This document shows positions 26,128 to 35,032 of a stretch of 37,391 bases of DNA, piece after piece (within the stretch, counting starts at the first letter, position 1; every line of letters begins with the position of its first letter). The notes under the pieces are model-generated. The model did not search any database. It was not told the origin of the DNA and saw nothing but the letters and a program-made list of their open reading frames with translations. The position numbers and the translations under genes were made by a program. This DNA is from a bacterium (lineage in GTDB: Bacteria; Planctomycetota; Phycisphaerae; Phycisphaerales; UBA1924). Where the stretch lies: contig JANSXG010000012.1 of assembly GCA_024743075.1 (NCBI GenBank), forward strand, positions 1 to 37,391, in the 5' to 3' direction.

Positions 26128-26874
26128 ATGATCAGTCTGCATCGCATCGCCCGTCTCGCCTCCAACGCTTCGCTCGACCCGTCCAGTGCAGCCCTGCTGC
26201 TGGATGAGATTCTGGGCTCCTCGCGCCCACTCCCGCTCGGAGCCCGGCTGCGCCTGGAGGCCCCGGAGACCCTGGCGACGGTCTCGATTGCCCTGGGCCT
26301 GTCCCGGTTCACCGACCTGACCTTCACCCCGTCGCCGGATTCCGCTTCGCTGGTCGACCGGCTGCTCGCCCATCAGCGCGAGGAAGGTTCGTTCGGCTCG
26401 CTCTGCGCGACCGCCGTGGCTTCCGCCGCGCTGCTCAAGGCGTCCGAGCAGTTCGGACGCGCACCGGGCGGCGCAATCTCTGAACTTGCCCAGCGTTGCG
26501 AAATCAGCGCGGACCGGGCGCTGGCGTGGCTCTCGGAGCAGCTCACGCCGGCGTCCGGAGCCCGCTGGCAGTCCGTTGGGTCGCTGCTCGACGAGGACGA
26601 TGCCGACGAATTCGTCTGGGAGCACGACGCGGGTGTCGGCTCTGCCGACTCGCTCGACCTCGCGATCGCGCTCTGGCAGCTCGCCGGGCTGTCCTCGACG
26701 CGGGCCCGCTCGATCGCCGATGCGCTCCTGCAATCGCTCGATCAGTCGGGCGCTCGTCACGATCGCGCTGTGGCCCAGCTGCTCGATCGCGCGTCATGTG
26801 CCCTGTCCGGGTCGACCGCCTCTGCTTCACCCGCGATCCCCACGCAGCCCTCGGTGTTCACCGAAGCCGCGTGA
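26128..26874 (+). CDS. helical hypothetical protein, possible alpha/alpha-toroid repeat
   Basis: A 248-residue protein with no recognised active site. LVDRLLAHQREEGSFGSLC at 75-93, followed by ATAVASAALL, is like the repeats of squalene-cyclase or prenyltransferase alpha/alpha barrels (hydrophobic helix, Gln-x-x-x-Gly-Ser-[FW]-Gly-Ser, Ala-rich helix), though only one clear copy is present. The rest is Leu/Ala-rich helix. There is no signal peptide, so it is probably cytoplasmic. AAGGA lies ahead of the ATG. Hypothetical is the safe name. Confidence 0.6.
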   Translation: MISLHRIARLASNASLDPSSAALLLDEILGSSRPLPLGARLRLEAPETLATVSIALGLSRFTDLTFTPSPDSASLVDRLLAHQREEGSFGSLCATAVASAALLKASEQFGRAPGGAISELAQRCEISADRALAWLSEQLTPASGARWQSVGSLLDEDDADEFVWEHDAGVGSADSLDLAIALWQLAGLSSTRARSIADALLQSLDQSGARHDRAVAQLLDRASCALSGSTASASPAIPTQPSVFTEAA

Positions 26875-26921
26875 TCCGTTCCGGCGCACGCCCGCAACGC
26901 GAGTCGGGATCAGCGCGTGCA

Positions 26922-26927
26922 TACTGT
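26922..26927 (+). promoter_or_regulatory. putative -10 element (TACTGT) of dinB
   Basis: TACTGT ends 8 nt before the dinB ATG, which has no Shine-Dalgarno. Confidence 0.3.
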
Positions 26928-26935
26928 GCGTCGTC

Positions 26936-28534
26936 ATGCCCGATCCGGATACCCAACCCGACCTCGCTTCGCCCGCCCAGCAGCCGACGCAGGCCGATGC
27001 GGATGCGCGGAGCCGCCACCGCGCCGACGCTCGCTCCACCGATCGCGGAGCACGCGTCGGCGACGGCGTGCGCACCGTTGGGGGTACGGGCGAATCGGCA
27101 TGGGGTGGTCGCGTTATTGCCCACCTCGATCTCGATTGTTTCTTCGCGCAGGTTGAAGAACTCGACGATCCGGCCATCCGCGGCAAGCCCGTGATCGTCG
27201 GGCCGCCCGCGCCCACGCGCTTCCCCAATGGACGCATCGACTTCTCGCGAAGCGGTCGCGGCATCGTCTGCACGTCCAACTACGCCGCACGCGCCTTCGG
27301 TGTCCGCACCGCCATGCCCGCGACACAGGCCCACCGCCTCTGCCCCGACGGCGTGTACCGCCCGTGCCGAGGCGAGCGCTATCGCGAACTATCGCGTGAA
27401 GTCTTCGCGGTCTGCGAAGACTTCACGCCTCGGATCCGGCCGGTCGGCATCGACGAGTGCTATCTCGATTTCTCCGGCCTCGCGCGATGGACGCGCGGCC
27501 GGTACCCCGATGCCGACCCGGAGGTGTTCGCCCACGACTGGCCACGTCTGCTCGCCTCGGACCTGCGTGACGCCATCGAATCGCGCACCGGGCTCACGGC
27601 CTCCATCGGCGTCGGCCCCAATCGCTTCATCGCCAAACTGGCGTCGGACTACGACAAGCCGCGTGGGCTGAAGGCGGTGGCGCCCCGCGACTGCTCGGCG
27701 TTCGTGCGAGGACTCAAACTCGGCGACCTGCGCGGCGTCGGCCCGAAGACACGCGAACGACTGGAGCGCCTCGGGTTCCGCACCCCGTCGGACATCCTCG
27801 ATCTGACGCGACAGTCCGCGTGCGAGCGCCTGGGCGATCTCGGGCGATCCATCTGGGACGCCTCCCACGGCAAAGACGGAGACCTCCCGGATGAGCGAGA
27901 GCAGCGCAAGAGCATCTCACGCGATCGGACGTTTGCCGAGAACATCTCATGCTCCAGCGGAGACGGGCGGCGCGAGATGCTGGCGACGCTCAGTCGCCTG
28001 AGCGCCAAGGCAACCTACTCGCTCCGTAAGGAGTGCCTGTTTGCGTCAAGCGTGAGCGTGCGAGTGCGCTTTGCCGACTTCTCACAGATCCAGCATGACC
28101 GTTCGCTCGGCGCGGAAGACGGCATCGGTTCGACGGATCAGGACGCGGACATCATGCCGGTCGTCGAGCGACTGCTGGAAGAGACCCTCACGAGGCGGGC
28201 CTCGCAGAAGCAACTCCGGCACGGCGTGCGCCTGGTCGGCGTCAAACTCGGCGGACTGTCGGCGCTGCGCCAGCGTCAGCTCCGGTTGGGTGAAGAAGAG
28301 CAGGTCGACCAGCGTGCGAGCGTCTACAAGGTCGCCGACGAGATTCGAAGGCGTCTTGGATTCGATGCTCTGAGCATCGGCCGCTCGATTGAGAGCGATG
28401 CCAAGCGGTCGCGCCATGTCCCAACGCAGCACGATGCGTCGGATCGGGGTAAACAGCAGGTAAACAGTCCGCAGGGTATGGACGGCGTCGACGATCCGGA
28501 GCTTTGGCTGCGTCGAGACCTTTCCGACGACTGA
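26936..28534 (+). CDS. dinB: Y-family DNA polymerase IV
   Basis: A 532-residue translesion polymerase. The catalytic motif HLDLDCFFAQVE gives Asp65/Asp67 and the second, GIDECYLDFSG, gives Asp173 and Glu174. GVGPNRFIAKLASDYDKPRG and the helix-hairpin-helix motif LRGVGPKTRERLERLG follow in order. The N-terminal 55 residues, before RVIAHLDLD, are a low-complexity Asp/Arg/Ala-rich extension, and about 15 residues are inserted before RGIVCTSNYAARAFGVRTAM, so it is longer than the usual 350-420. The first ATG of the frame region is used; an internal start nearer the domain is possible. No SOS (LexA) box was seen upstream. Confidence 0.9.
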   Translation: MPDPDTQPDLASPAQQPTQADADARSRHRADARSTDRGARVGDGVRTVGGTGESAWGGRVIAHLDLDCFFAQVEELDDPAIRGKPVIVGPPAPTRFPNGRIDFSRSGRGIVCTSNYAARAFGVRTAMPATQAHRLCPDGVYRPCRGERYRELSREVFAVCEDFTPRIRPVGIDECYLDFSGLARWTRGRYPDADPEVFAHDWPRLLASDLRDAIESRTGLTASIGVGPNRFIAKLASDYDKPRGLKAVAPRDCSAFVRGLKLGDLRGVGPKTRERLERLGFRTPSDILDLTRQSACERLGDLGRSIWDASHGKDGDLPDEREQRKSISRDRTFAENISCSSGDGRREMLATLSRLSAKATYSLRKECLFASSVSVRVRFADFSQIQHDRSLGAEDGIGSTDQDADIMPVVERLLEETLTRRASQKQLRHGVRLVGVKLGGLSALRQRQLRLGEEEQVDQRASVYKVADEIRRRLGFDALSIGRSIESDAKRSRHVPTQHDASDRGKQQVNSPQGMDGVDDPELWLRRDLSDD

Positions 28535-28542
28535 GCTTTGGG

Positions 28543-28548
28543 TAGGCT
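28543..28548 (+). promoter_or_regulatory. putative -10 element (TAGGCT) for leaderless GH13 mRNA
   Basis: TAGGCT ends 6 nt before the ATG at 28555. It is also only 8 nt after the dinB stop, so read-through from dinB is an alternative. Confidence 0.3.
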
Positions 28549-28554
28549 TGGACC

Positions 28555-30192
28555 ATGAATCGAAACGCACTCATCGGTGGTCTGGGTGGTGTGGCACTCG
28601 GCCTTGCGGGCTGCGCGGGAGACACAGGTATGCAGCAATCGTTGGTCGCACCCCAAGCCGGGCCGTACGCGAACGCACACGATCTCGCGCGAGGCGCGGA
28701 CTACGCGCGGCGCGATGCGGACTGGCGATTCGGGCCGATTGTCTATCAGGTGCTGGTGGACCGCTTCGCACCGTCGGCCGACCTTGAGACCAAGCGCGAC
28801 CTGTACGCCTCGCCCAGACGGCTGCGCGAGTGGGACGAGCGCCCGACGCGCGGGGAGTACCTCGAAGAAGCGCGGGTCTGGTCTCACGAGGTTGATTTCT
28901 GGGGCGGTGATCTCGACTCGCTGCGGGCTCGGCTCGACCACATCGACGCGATGGGCGCGGATGTTGTGTACCTGAATCCCATCCCCGATGCGCTCACGAA
29001 CCACAAGTACGATGCGACCGATTACCGCATCGTCGCGCCCGAGTATGGCGACCGGGACGATCTGCGTGCATTGATCGACGATGTGCACGCCCGAGACATG
29101 AAGCTCATGCTCGACGGCGTGTTTAATCACACGGGGCGACGCAGCCCGCGCTTCGCCGAGGCGTCCACGGACGAAGCGAGCGAGTACCGCGAGTGGTACA
29201 CGTTCGACGAGCGTCAACCGAACGGCTACAAGGCCTGGTACGACGTTGCGAACCTGCCGGAGCTGAACCTTGAGAACCACGAGGTCCGTGGCTACCTCTG
29301 GGAGGACGAGGACTCCGTCATGAAGTCCTTTCTCGCCGACGGCGCGGACGGCTGGCGTCTCGACGTCGCGTACGACATCGGCTTCGAGTACCTGCGCCAA
29401 CTCACGCAGGAAGCGCACGAGTTCAAGCCCGGCAGCGCGGTCATCGGCGAGATCTGGAGCTACCCCGAGGACTGGGCGCACTCCGTTGACGGGCTGATGA
29501 ACTTTCACCTTCGCGCGATCGTGTTGACCCTCGCGCGAGGCGAGATCCCAGGTGCGCACGCCGGTGACATGATCGAAACCATGGTCGAGGATGCCGGCGT
29601 CGAGCCGATCCTCCGGTCCTGGCTCATGCTCGACAACCACGACACCCAGCGCCTCGCCACGATGCTCCCGGACACCGACCGCCGTCGCATCGCGCAGGTG
29701 CTGCAGTTCACGCTCCCCGGCGCGCCGGTCGTGTACTACGGCTCGGAGCTCGGCATGACCGGCGGCGACGACCCGGAGATGCGCGGACCGATGCGCTGGG
29801 ATCTGATCGAAGAGGAAGATCCGGACGCCCTGGCTGAACTGGAGTGGACGCGCTCGCTCATCGACATGCGCCGATCGAGCCGGGCGCTGCGCATCGGCGA
29901 CTACCGCGCGCTCGAGACGCAGTCCTGCCTGGCGTTCATGCGCCGTACCGATCGATACTCAGAGACGGTCATCGTGATCTGCAACGCGAGCGATGAGCCG
30001 GTGCGTGAGGTCATCGCGGTGCGCGATTCCAAGCAGATGGGCAGCAACCCGCTGATCGACCAGCTCACCGGAGACGAGCACCGTGCGTTCTCGGGTCTGC
30101 TCGATCTGGAAGTCCCCGCCCGCAGCGTGCTCGTGCTCAAGCCGCGGCCGATCGAAGCCCACCGCTACACGCCCCACAAGCGGATGCAGTAG
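28555..30192 (+). CDS. GH13 alpha-amylase-family lipoprotein
   Basis: A 545-residue protein with a lipobox (GLAGC, Cys20) after a short hydrophobic signal, so it is probably a membrane-bound lipoprotein. Glycoside hydrolase family 13 motifs are complete: DGVFNHTG (Asp187, region I), DGWRLDVAYD with nucleophile Asp270, GEIW with acid/base Glu299 and LDNHDT with Asp363. The (beta/alpha)8 barrel is followed by a C-terminal beta domain. Order and spacing suggest a neopullulanase/maltogenic-type hydrolase of alpha-glucans; exact specificity is not decidable. It follows dinB by 20 nt. Its 3' end meets a converging gene after 8 nt with no terminator. Confidence 0.9.
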   Translation: MNRNALIGGLGGVALGLAGCAGDTGMQQSLVAPQAGPYANAHDLARGADYARRDADWRFGPIVYQVLVDRFAPSADLETKRDLYASPRRLREWDERPTRGEYLEEARVWSHEVDFWGGDLDSLRARLDHIDAMGADVVYLNPIPDALTNHKYDATDYRIVAPEYGDRDDLRALIDDVHARDMKLMLDGVFNHTGRRSPRFAEASTDEASEYREWYTFDERQPNGYKAWYDVANLPELNLENHEVRGYLWEDEDSVMKSFLADGADGWRLDVAYDIGFEYLRQLTQEAHEFKPGSAVIGEIWSYPEDWAHSVDGLMNFHLRAIVLTLARGEIPGAHAGDMIETMVEDAGVEPILRSWLMLDNHDTQRLATMLPDTDRRRIAQVLQFTLPGAPVVYYGSELGMTGGDDPEMRGPMRWDLIEEEDPDALAELEWTRSLIDMRRSSRALRIGDYRALETQSCLAFMRRTDRYSETVIVICNASDEPVREVIAVRDSKQMGSNPLIDQLTGDEHRAFSGLLDLEVPARSVLVLKPRPIEAHRYTPHKRMQ

Positions 30193-30200
30193 CGGGGCGG

Positions 30201-30620
30201 TCAGTCGAAGTGTTGAGCGACGGTCAGCCTGATCGCGGAGTCGCCGAGGGTCTCGGGCTGATCGATGACCACGCAATCGATCGAGCGCCCGTGCTTGGCC
30301 GCCGGATCGCTGGATCGGGTCAACGCGTAGACGCGCCGATCCGCACTGTTCGGAGACCGGACCGTGGCGACCACGACTCTCTCCGGCTCCAGATCCGCCT
30401 TGGTCAGCAGCGAGAAGCCGTCCATCCGGACACTCCCCAGGCTGGCCGGCACCTCAACCAAGTGGCCCCGGTGATCGATGAACTGAACATGACCGGTCCA
30501 GCCGAACAGGTAGTACAGCGCCCGGCCGTCGTCGTCGCGGTCGGCGATGGCGTCGGAGACGCTGAGCAGATCAATGACGCATTCGTGCCACTTCACGCGA
30601 TCAAGGGAAGCCTTGGACAT
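30201..30620 (-). CDS. hypothetical protein, 139 residues
   Basis: A 139-residue soluble protein with no signal peptide. The ATG at 30620 has GAAGGTG at about 7 nt, preferred over a GTG three codons upstream. The middle (GHVQFIDHRGHLVEVPASLGSVRMDGFSLLTK) has a beta-strand look that weakly recalls PilZ-like domains, but the RxxxR signature is absent, so I do not assign it. It converges with the GH13 gene, 8 nt apart. Confidence 0.6.
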   Translation of the reverse strand: MSKASLDRVKWHECVIDLLSVSDAIADRDDDGRALYYLFGWTGHVQFIDHRGHLVEVPASLGSVRMDGFSLLTKADLEPERVVVATVRSPNSADRRVYALTRSSDPAAKHGRSIDCVVIDQPETLGDSAIRLTVAQHFD

Positions 30621-31031
30621 GGACAGCACCTTCAGGGGCGAGAGGAGGCGTAAGAACAGCCTGCGGCGACGAACGCCTTTGGACGGGAAACAAAGAGGGG
30701 GCCGGGCAGGAGCCGTTGGGAGGAGGGCTCATGCGTTTGGAGGCGGGAATTTAACAGGATGATCGGCGAGCCGAGGCTGTTCCGTTCGGAATCCCGGAAA
30801 AATGTCTCCATACGGTGACTTTTCCGCGTAAATGTGTGCCGATCGTGCCGGGTCGCGACATGGAACCGCGGGCGTCCGGTACAAGTACCGCCTGATTCGG
30901 GGCATCTGAGCCGGTTGGTGCCTCTTTCTGCAGGCCGATCCCGTGTCTGATTTTCGCCCGACGGCCGGATCCACCCACCGAAATACGGTTCCGGATTATC
31001 CCTTTGTCGAGAATGCGGGTATCTGTTGAGT
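30621..31031. other. 411-bp divergent intergenic region
   Basis: It separates two divergent genes. It contains a near-perfect 14-bp palindrome CGGTACAAGTACCG (30877-30890), a short palindrome TTCCGTTCGGAA (30780-30791) and the inverted arms CGGAAAA (30795-30801) and TTTTCCG (30820-30826). These could be operators for an unknown regulator. No open frame looks like a gene. Confidence 0.4.
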
Positions 31032-32255
31032 ATGACGAAGACCGTGGAGTTATCGTTCGAGTCCGACTGTGCCGGCGTCGTCGCGGAACTGCGTGATGCG
31101 CTTTTGGAGGTCTATGAATCGATCGGGATGGATCCGGGCGTCCCCCAGGAGATGGCCCGGCGATTCCGTCTGAACAAGACTCTCACCTGGCATCTCTCTC
31201 GGATGCTCGCCGAGCCAGACTGTCTCCCGGCGATGCCGCACATCCCCGGCATGTTGGCGATGGAGAAGGTTCTCAACGCGACGCTCCGCGCCGGTGCGAC
31301 CGAGCAGCAGGCCGACCGGGTCCGACGCGCGCTGCGTCGGTACGAGACCGTCATCCGGCGCCACGTCGACGACCGGACCACGTTGGACCTGATGCTCGAC
31401 GGCATGGCCACCACGCCCGACCGCGCTCTCGAGGCCAGTCGGCGTCTGGCGTTTCGCGGCGCGAGCGGTATCCGAGGGGTGCAGGTGCAGACGCGTACCC
31501 TGACCGCGTTCGTCGCGCCCAACGCGGAGCACTCCGATCGGCTCGATGTCGCGGCGGTCAGCGGCTACATCGGTGTCCGCCGGTTGCGTCCGCGGGTTCG
31601 CTGCATGCTGCTCACTGTGCGCAGCTGGAACGACGCCGGCGGCAAACCAGTCGGTTGGAAGCCGATCTTCGATTCGATCGACGGTGACCCGGGCAATTCG
31701 ATCCTCGAGCATTACGGCGAGCGGGGGCACGCCGGCAAGGGGGCGGACCTGATCCCGACCGACGGCGGGATGGAGATCGTGCTCCAGCCGGGGCAGGTCG
31801 GCAACCAGAGCATGTTCGACATCGCGCGGGCAGACATGCTCCCGGCGATCGGCAACCGCTGGCGGGAGGACGGTGACGACACCGGCGAAGTCGGCGTCTC
31901 TCTGACCGTGCCGTCGGAGCGGCTGGTGTTCGATTTGCTGTTCCATCACGAACTCGACTTCATCGGCAACGCTCGCTCGCTGATCTTCGACCTCGTCGAT
32001 CGCAAGGGTGCCGGATTCCGCGATGAGGACCACCCCAGCGTCCTGCCGTTCCGACCTTCGGTGACCGATCTGGGCGGGGCTCCGCTTGTGATGTCCACGC
32101 CGCATGTTCCCGGTCACGGCATGCTCGCCCGCAAGGTGTGCGAGCGCATCGGGGTGGCGTTCGAGGACATGCGTGGCATCCGGCTGGAAATCGAGTACCC
32201 GCCGCTCAATAGCGAGATCCTGCTGCGATTCGATCTGCCCGAACGACCGAACTGA
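31032..32255 (+). CDS. unrecognised 407-residue protein, N-terminal HTH-like segment
   Basis: A 407-residue cytoplasmic-looking protein. Near the N-terminus, VPQEMARRFRLNKTLTWHLSRML resembles a helix-turn-helix, with helical segments after it; the C-terminal 300 residues are mixed alpha/beta without recognised catalytic motifs. It may be a planctomycete-specific family. The ATG at 31032 is preferred to a TTG two codons earlier; there is no good ribosome binding site, and a near -10 sequence (TATCTG, 31020-31025) ends 6 nt before it. The TPR gene 32263 starts 7 nt downstream, so the two are an operon. Confidence 0.65.
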   Translation: MTKTVELSFESDCAGVVAELRDALLEVYESIGMDPGVPQEMARRFRLNKTLTWHLSRMLAEPDCLPAMPHIPGMLAMEKVLNATLRAGATEQQADRVRRALRRYETVIRRHVDDRTTLDLMLDGMATTPDRALEASRRLAFRGASGIRGVQVQTRTLTAFVAPNAEHSDRLDVAAVSGYIGVRRLRPRVRCMLLTVRSWNDAGGKPVGWKPIFDSIDGDPGNSILEHYGERGHAGKGADLIPTDGGMEIVLQPGQVGNQSMFDIARADMLPAIGNRWREDGDDTGEVGVSLTVPSERLVFDLLFHHELDFIGNARSLIFDLVDRKGAGFRDEDHPSVLPFRPSVTDLGGAPLVMSTPHVPGHGMLARKVCERIGVAFEDMRGIRLEIEYPPLNSEILLRFDLPERPN

Positions 32256-32262
32256 GGACGCC

Positions 32263-33120
32263 ATGGTCGACCTGGATGCGCTCTGGGACTTTTCCGATCC
32301 AGTGACGAGCGAGACGAGGTTTCGTGAGGCTTCGGCACGGGCCGGGTCGTCCTCCGACTCTCTGGTGTTCCGAACGCAGCTCGCCCGCGCCCTGGGATTG
32401 CAACGCCGCTTCGATGAGGCCCACGCAGAACTCGACGCCGTCCGCGACGCTTCTGAAGGGGCGACGGTGGAGGTCGAGGTGCGTCTGAGACTGGAACGCG
32501 GTCGCGTGCACAACTCGTCCGGGAACCGCGATGGCGCGACTTCGTGTTTCGTCCAAGCGATGGATCTCGCTCGGCAGACGCGGCTCGACGCGCTGGCGGT
32601 TGATGCGGCGCACATGCTCGGCATCGCCGAACGAGGCGAAGCGGGGGAGCGATGGACACGCCGGGCGATCGAGATGGCTGAGGCGTCGAGCGACCCGAAG
32701 GCGCGGCGCTGGCGGGGATCACTGCTGAACAATCTCGGATGGACGCGGTTCGAAGCGGGAGATGCGACGGAGGCTCTCCGCTGCTTTCAGGCTGCGCTGG
32801 AAGTCCGGATCGAGACCGGGTCACCCGAAGGGGTACGGATCGCCCGCTGGAGCGTCGCCCGGGCGCAGCGCGAGCTCGGGCGAGTGGTCGAGGCTCTCGA
32901 GGCTCAGCGTGCCCTGGAACGGGAGTACGCGGAGGCCAACGAGTCGTCCGGATACGTTCACGAGGAAATCGGTGAGTGCCTGCTCGTGCTCGGACGCGGC
33001 ACAGAGGCGAGAGGTCATTTCCGGGTCGCGCACCGGGAGCTCTCGCGTGATCCGTGGCTGGTCGAGCGAGAGCCGGATCGGCTGGATCGGCTGAACCGAC
33101 TGGGCGAAGGCACCGGCTGA
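32263..33120 (+). CDS. TPR-repeat protein
   Basis: A 285-residue protein made of helical hairpins with tetratricopeptide spacing; examples are LARALGLQRRFDEAHAELDA and NNLGWTRFEAGDATEALRCF, the latter a good TPR core. There is no signal peptide. It starts 7 nt after the 31032 gene with GAGGA upstream, so co-expression is likely and it may be a partner or scaffold for that protein. No catalytic domain is visible. The last helices end shortly before the stop. Confidence 0.75.
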   Translation: MVDLDALWDFSDPVTSETRFREASARAGSSSDSLVFRTQLARALGLQRRFDEAHAELDAVRDASEGATVEVEVRLRLERGRVHNSSGNRDGATSCFVQAMDLARQTRLDALAVDAAHMLGIAERGEAGERWTRRAIEMAEASSDPKARRWRGSLLNNLGWTRFEAGDATEALRCFQAALEVRIETGSPEGVRIARWSVARAQRELGRVVEALEAQRALEREYAEANESSGYVHEEIGECLLVLGRGTEARGHFRVAHRELSRDPWLVEREPDRLDRLNRLGEGTG

Positions 33121-33126
33121 ATCCCG

Positions 33127-33132
33127 TACCAT
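33127..33132 (+). promoter_or_regulatory. putative -10 element (TACCAT) for leaderless ALDH7 mRNA
   Basis: TACCAT ends 6 nt before the ATG at 33139; no Shine-Dalgarno. No recognisable -35. The hexamer lies just after the TPR gene stop. Confidence 0.35.
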
Positions 33133-33138
33133 GCCGGT

Positions 33139-34734
33139 ATGACCAGCGCACCGACATCGACGAAGCCTTCCACGAACTCCTCGACCGACCTTCTTGAGCG
33201 TCTCGGCGTGCTGAAGGACCCGCGCGTCCTCGCGCCGGGGTCGATCGACGAGTCCAAGCACATCATTTCCTACAACCCGGCGACGGGCGAGCCGCTCGCG
33301 GGCGTGATGCCGCAGACAAACGCGGACTACAACGACGCCGCGGACCGGGCGATCAAGGCATTCAAGCAGTGGCGGGTGCTCCCGGCGCCGAAGCGCGGCG
33401 AGATCGTGCGTCGGATCGGCCTGGCGTTTCGCGAGCACAAGGACGACCTCGGCAGCCTCGTGACGACCGAGATGGGCAAGATCAAGCCCGAGGGCGACGG
33501 CGAGGTTCAGGAGTGCATCGACATCGCCGACTTCGCCGTCGGTCTGTCGCGTCAGCTCTACGGTCTGACCATGCCCAGCGAGCGCCCCGAGCATCGGATG
33601 TTCGAGCAGTGGCAGCCCCTGGGCCCGATCGGGTGCATCACTGCGTTCAATTTCCCAATCGCGGTGTGGGCGTGGAACGCGATGGTCGCGTTGGTGTGCG
33701 GCGACCCGGTGATCTGGAAGCCGAGCGCGCAGACGCCCCTGATCGCGATCGCGGCGACGAGAGTCGCGGTCGAGGTCATCGAGAGTGCGACGGATGTGTG
33801 GGAGCCGGAGGACGGGGTGAAAGCCGCCGACCTGCTTCCTCTGGTGATCGGGAGCGATGAGGAGATCGGCATCCCGATGACCGAGGACCGGCGCCTGCCC
33901 CTGATCAGCGCGACCGGGTCGTGCCGGATGGGGCGCGAGGTCGGTCAGAAGGTCGCGGCACGGCTCGGTCGCTGCCTGCTGGAGCTCGGCGGGAACAACG
34001 CGATCATCCTCACCGAGGACGCGGACATGGACATGGCCAAACGGGCGATCGTGTTTGGCTCGGTCGGCACCGCCGGCCAGCGCTGCACGACGACGCGTCG
34101 GCTGCTGTGCGTCGGCGGGGCGGCTGAGAAGATCGTGCCCGGACTGGTCGAGGCCTACAAAACGGTCAAGATCGGCAACCCGATGAGCAGCGGGGTTCTG
34201 ATGGGTCCGCTGATCAACGAGGAGTCCGTTCTCGCGATGAAGAAGGCGGTCGAGCGGGCGGAGAAATCCGGCTGCGAGGTGCTGGTCGGAGGCCAGATGG
34301 GCATCCGGAACGGCTGGACGGAAGCCGGGCACTTCGTTGAGCCGACGATCATCCGCGTGCCGAAGGGAAAGTCGCCGGCGGTGGTGACCGAGGAGACGTT
34401 TGCTCCGATTCTCTACGTCCAGGAGTTCGATTCTCTGGAGGAGGCGATCGAGGCGCAGAACGGCGTGGATCAGGGCCTGAGTTCGGCGATTTTTACAGAT
34501 TCGGTCCGCTCGGCGGAACGGTTCCTGAGCCCGGCGGGGTCGGACTGCGGCATCGCGAATGTCAACATCGGGACCTCCGGAGCCGAGATTGGCGGGGCGT
34601 TCGGAGGCGAGAAGGACACCGGCGGAGGCAGGGAATCGGGATCGGACGCGTGGAAGACGTATATGCGTCGCCAGACCTGCACGGTGAACTACTCCACGGA
34701 ACTCCCACTGGCACAAGGGATTCAATTCGGGTGA
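33139..34734 (+). CDS. aldehyde dehydrogenase, ALDH7 (antiquitin) family
   Basis: A 531-residue NAD(P)-dependent dehydrogenase. The catalytic Cys316 is in GTAGQRCTTTRRL and the general base Glu282 in CLLELGGNNAII. The C-terminal stretch GGEKDTGGGRESGSDAWKTY, followed by MRRQTCTVNYS and PLAQGIQF, is the signature of antiquitin-type ALDH7 (alpha-aminoadipic semialdehyde dehydrogenase in lysine breakdown). The first 20 residues are Ser/Thr-rich and outside the domain. The substrate in this organism is not proven; aminoadipate semialdehyde is the best guess. No lysine-catabolic neighbour is seen. Confidence 0.92.
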   Translation: MTSAPTSTKPSTNSSTDLLERLGVLKDPRVLAPGSIDESKHIISYNPATGEPLAGVMPQTNADYNDAADRAIKAFKQWRVLPAPKRGEIVRRIGLAFREHKDDLGSLVTTEMGKIKPEGDGEVQECIDIADFAVGLSRQLYGLTMPSERPEHRMFEQWQPLGPIGCITAFNFPIAVWAWNAMVALVCGDPVIWKPSAQTPLIAIAATRVAVEVIESATDVWEPEDGVKAADLLPLVIGSDEEIGIPMTEDRRLPLISATGSCRMGREVGQKVAARLGRCLLELGGNNAIILTEDADMDMAKRAIVFGSVGTAGQRCTTTRRLLCVGGAAEKIVPGLVEAYKTVKIGNPMSSGVLMGPLINEESVLAMKKAVERAEKSGCEVLVGGQMGIRNGWTEAGHFVEPTIIRVPKGKSPAVVTEETFAPILYVQEFDSLEEAIEAQNGVDQGLSSAIFTDSVRSAERFLSPAGSDCGIANVNIGTSGAEIGGAFGGEKDTGGGRESGSDAWKTYMRRQTCTVNYSTELPLAQGIQFG

Positions 34735-34917
34735 TCCCAACACGTCCGATTATCGGAACAGATTGCACGCAAGACGGAGCGGATTTTTGTCGATTTTGAC
34801 CAGATCGCTGGCATAGTTCAACGGAGGAGTGGGTTTACCCGCTGTACACGATCGCCCTACACGGGCGTGCGAGGTGTCTTTGCCGGGATCCGGCACTGGC
34901 GCGTCCGCCAGTCGTGG

Positions 34918-34923
34918 TACGAT
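34918..34923 (+). promoter_or_regulatory. putative -10 element (TACGAT) of the Cys-rich repeat gene
   Basis: TACGAT lies about 110 nt before the ATG at 35033. The implied leader includes a GGCCC-TTTC-GGGCC hairpin (34962-34975) and a CGAC/GTCG arm pair (about 34931-34943), so it is structured. AGGAG (35019-35023) precedes the ATG. Confidence 0.35.
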
Positions 34924-35032
34924 GAGGGTTCGACGGGTAGTCGCACCTTCGAGTGTGATTCGGCCCTTTCGGGCCCAACAATCGATGACGCGCGAGAGCG
35001 CATTTTTCTTCGAACGGCAGGAGTGACGGACA

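Noticed and set aside
32821-34743. A 640-codon minus-strand frame opposite the ALDH7 gene
   Set aside because: Arg/Leu/His-rich antisense frame; the ALDH7 motifs on the plus strand are complete.
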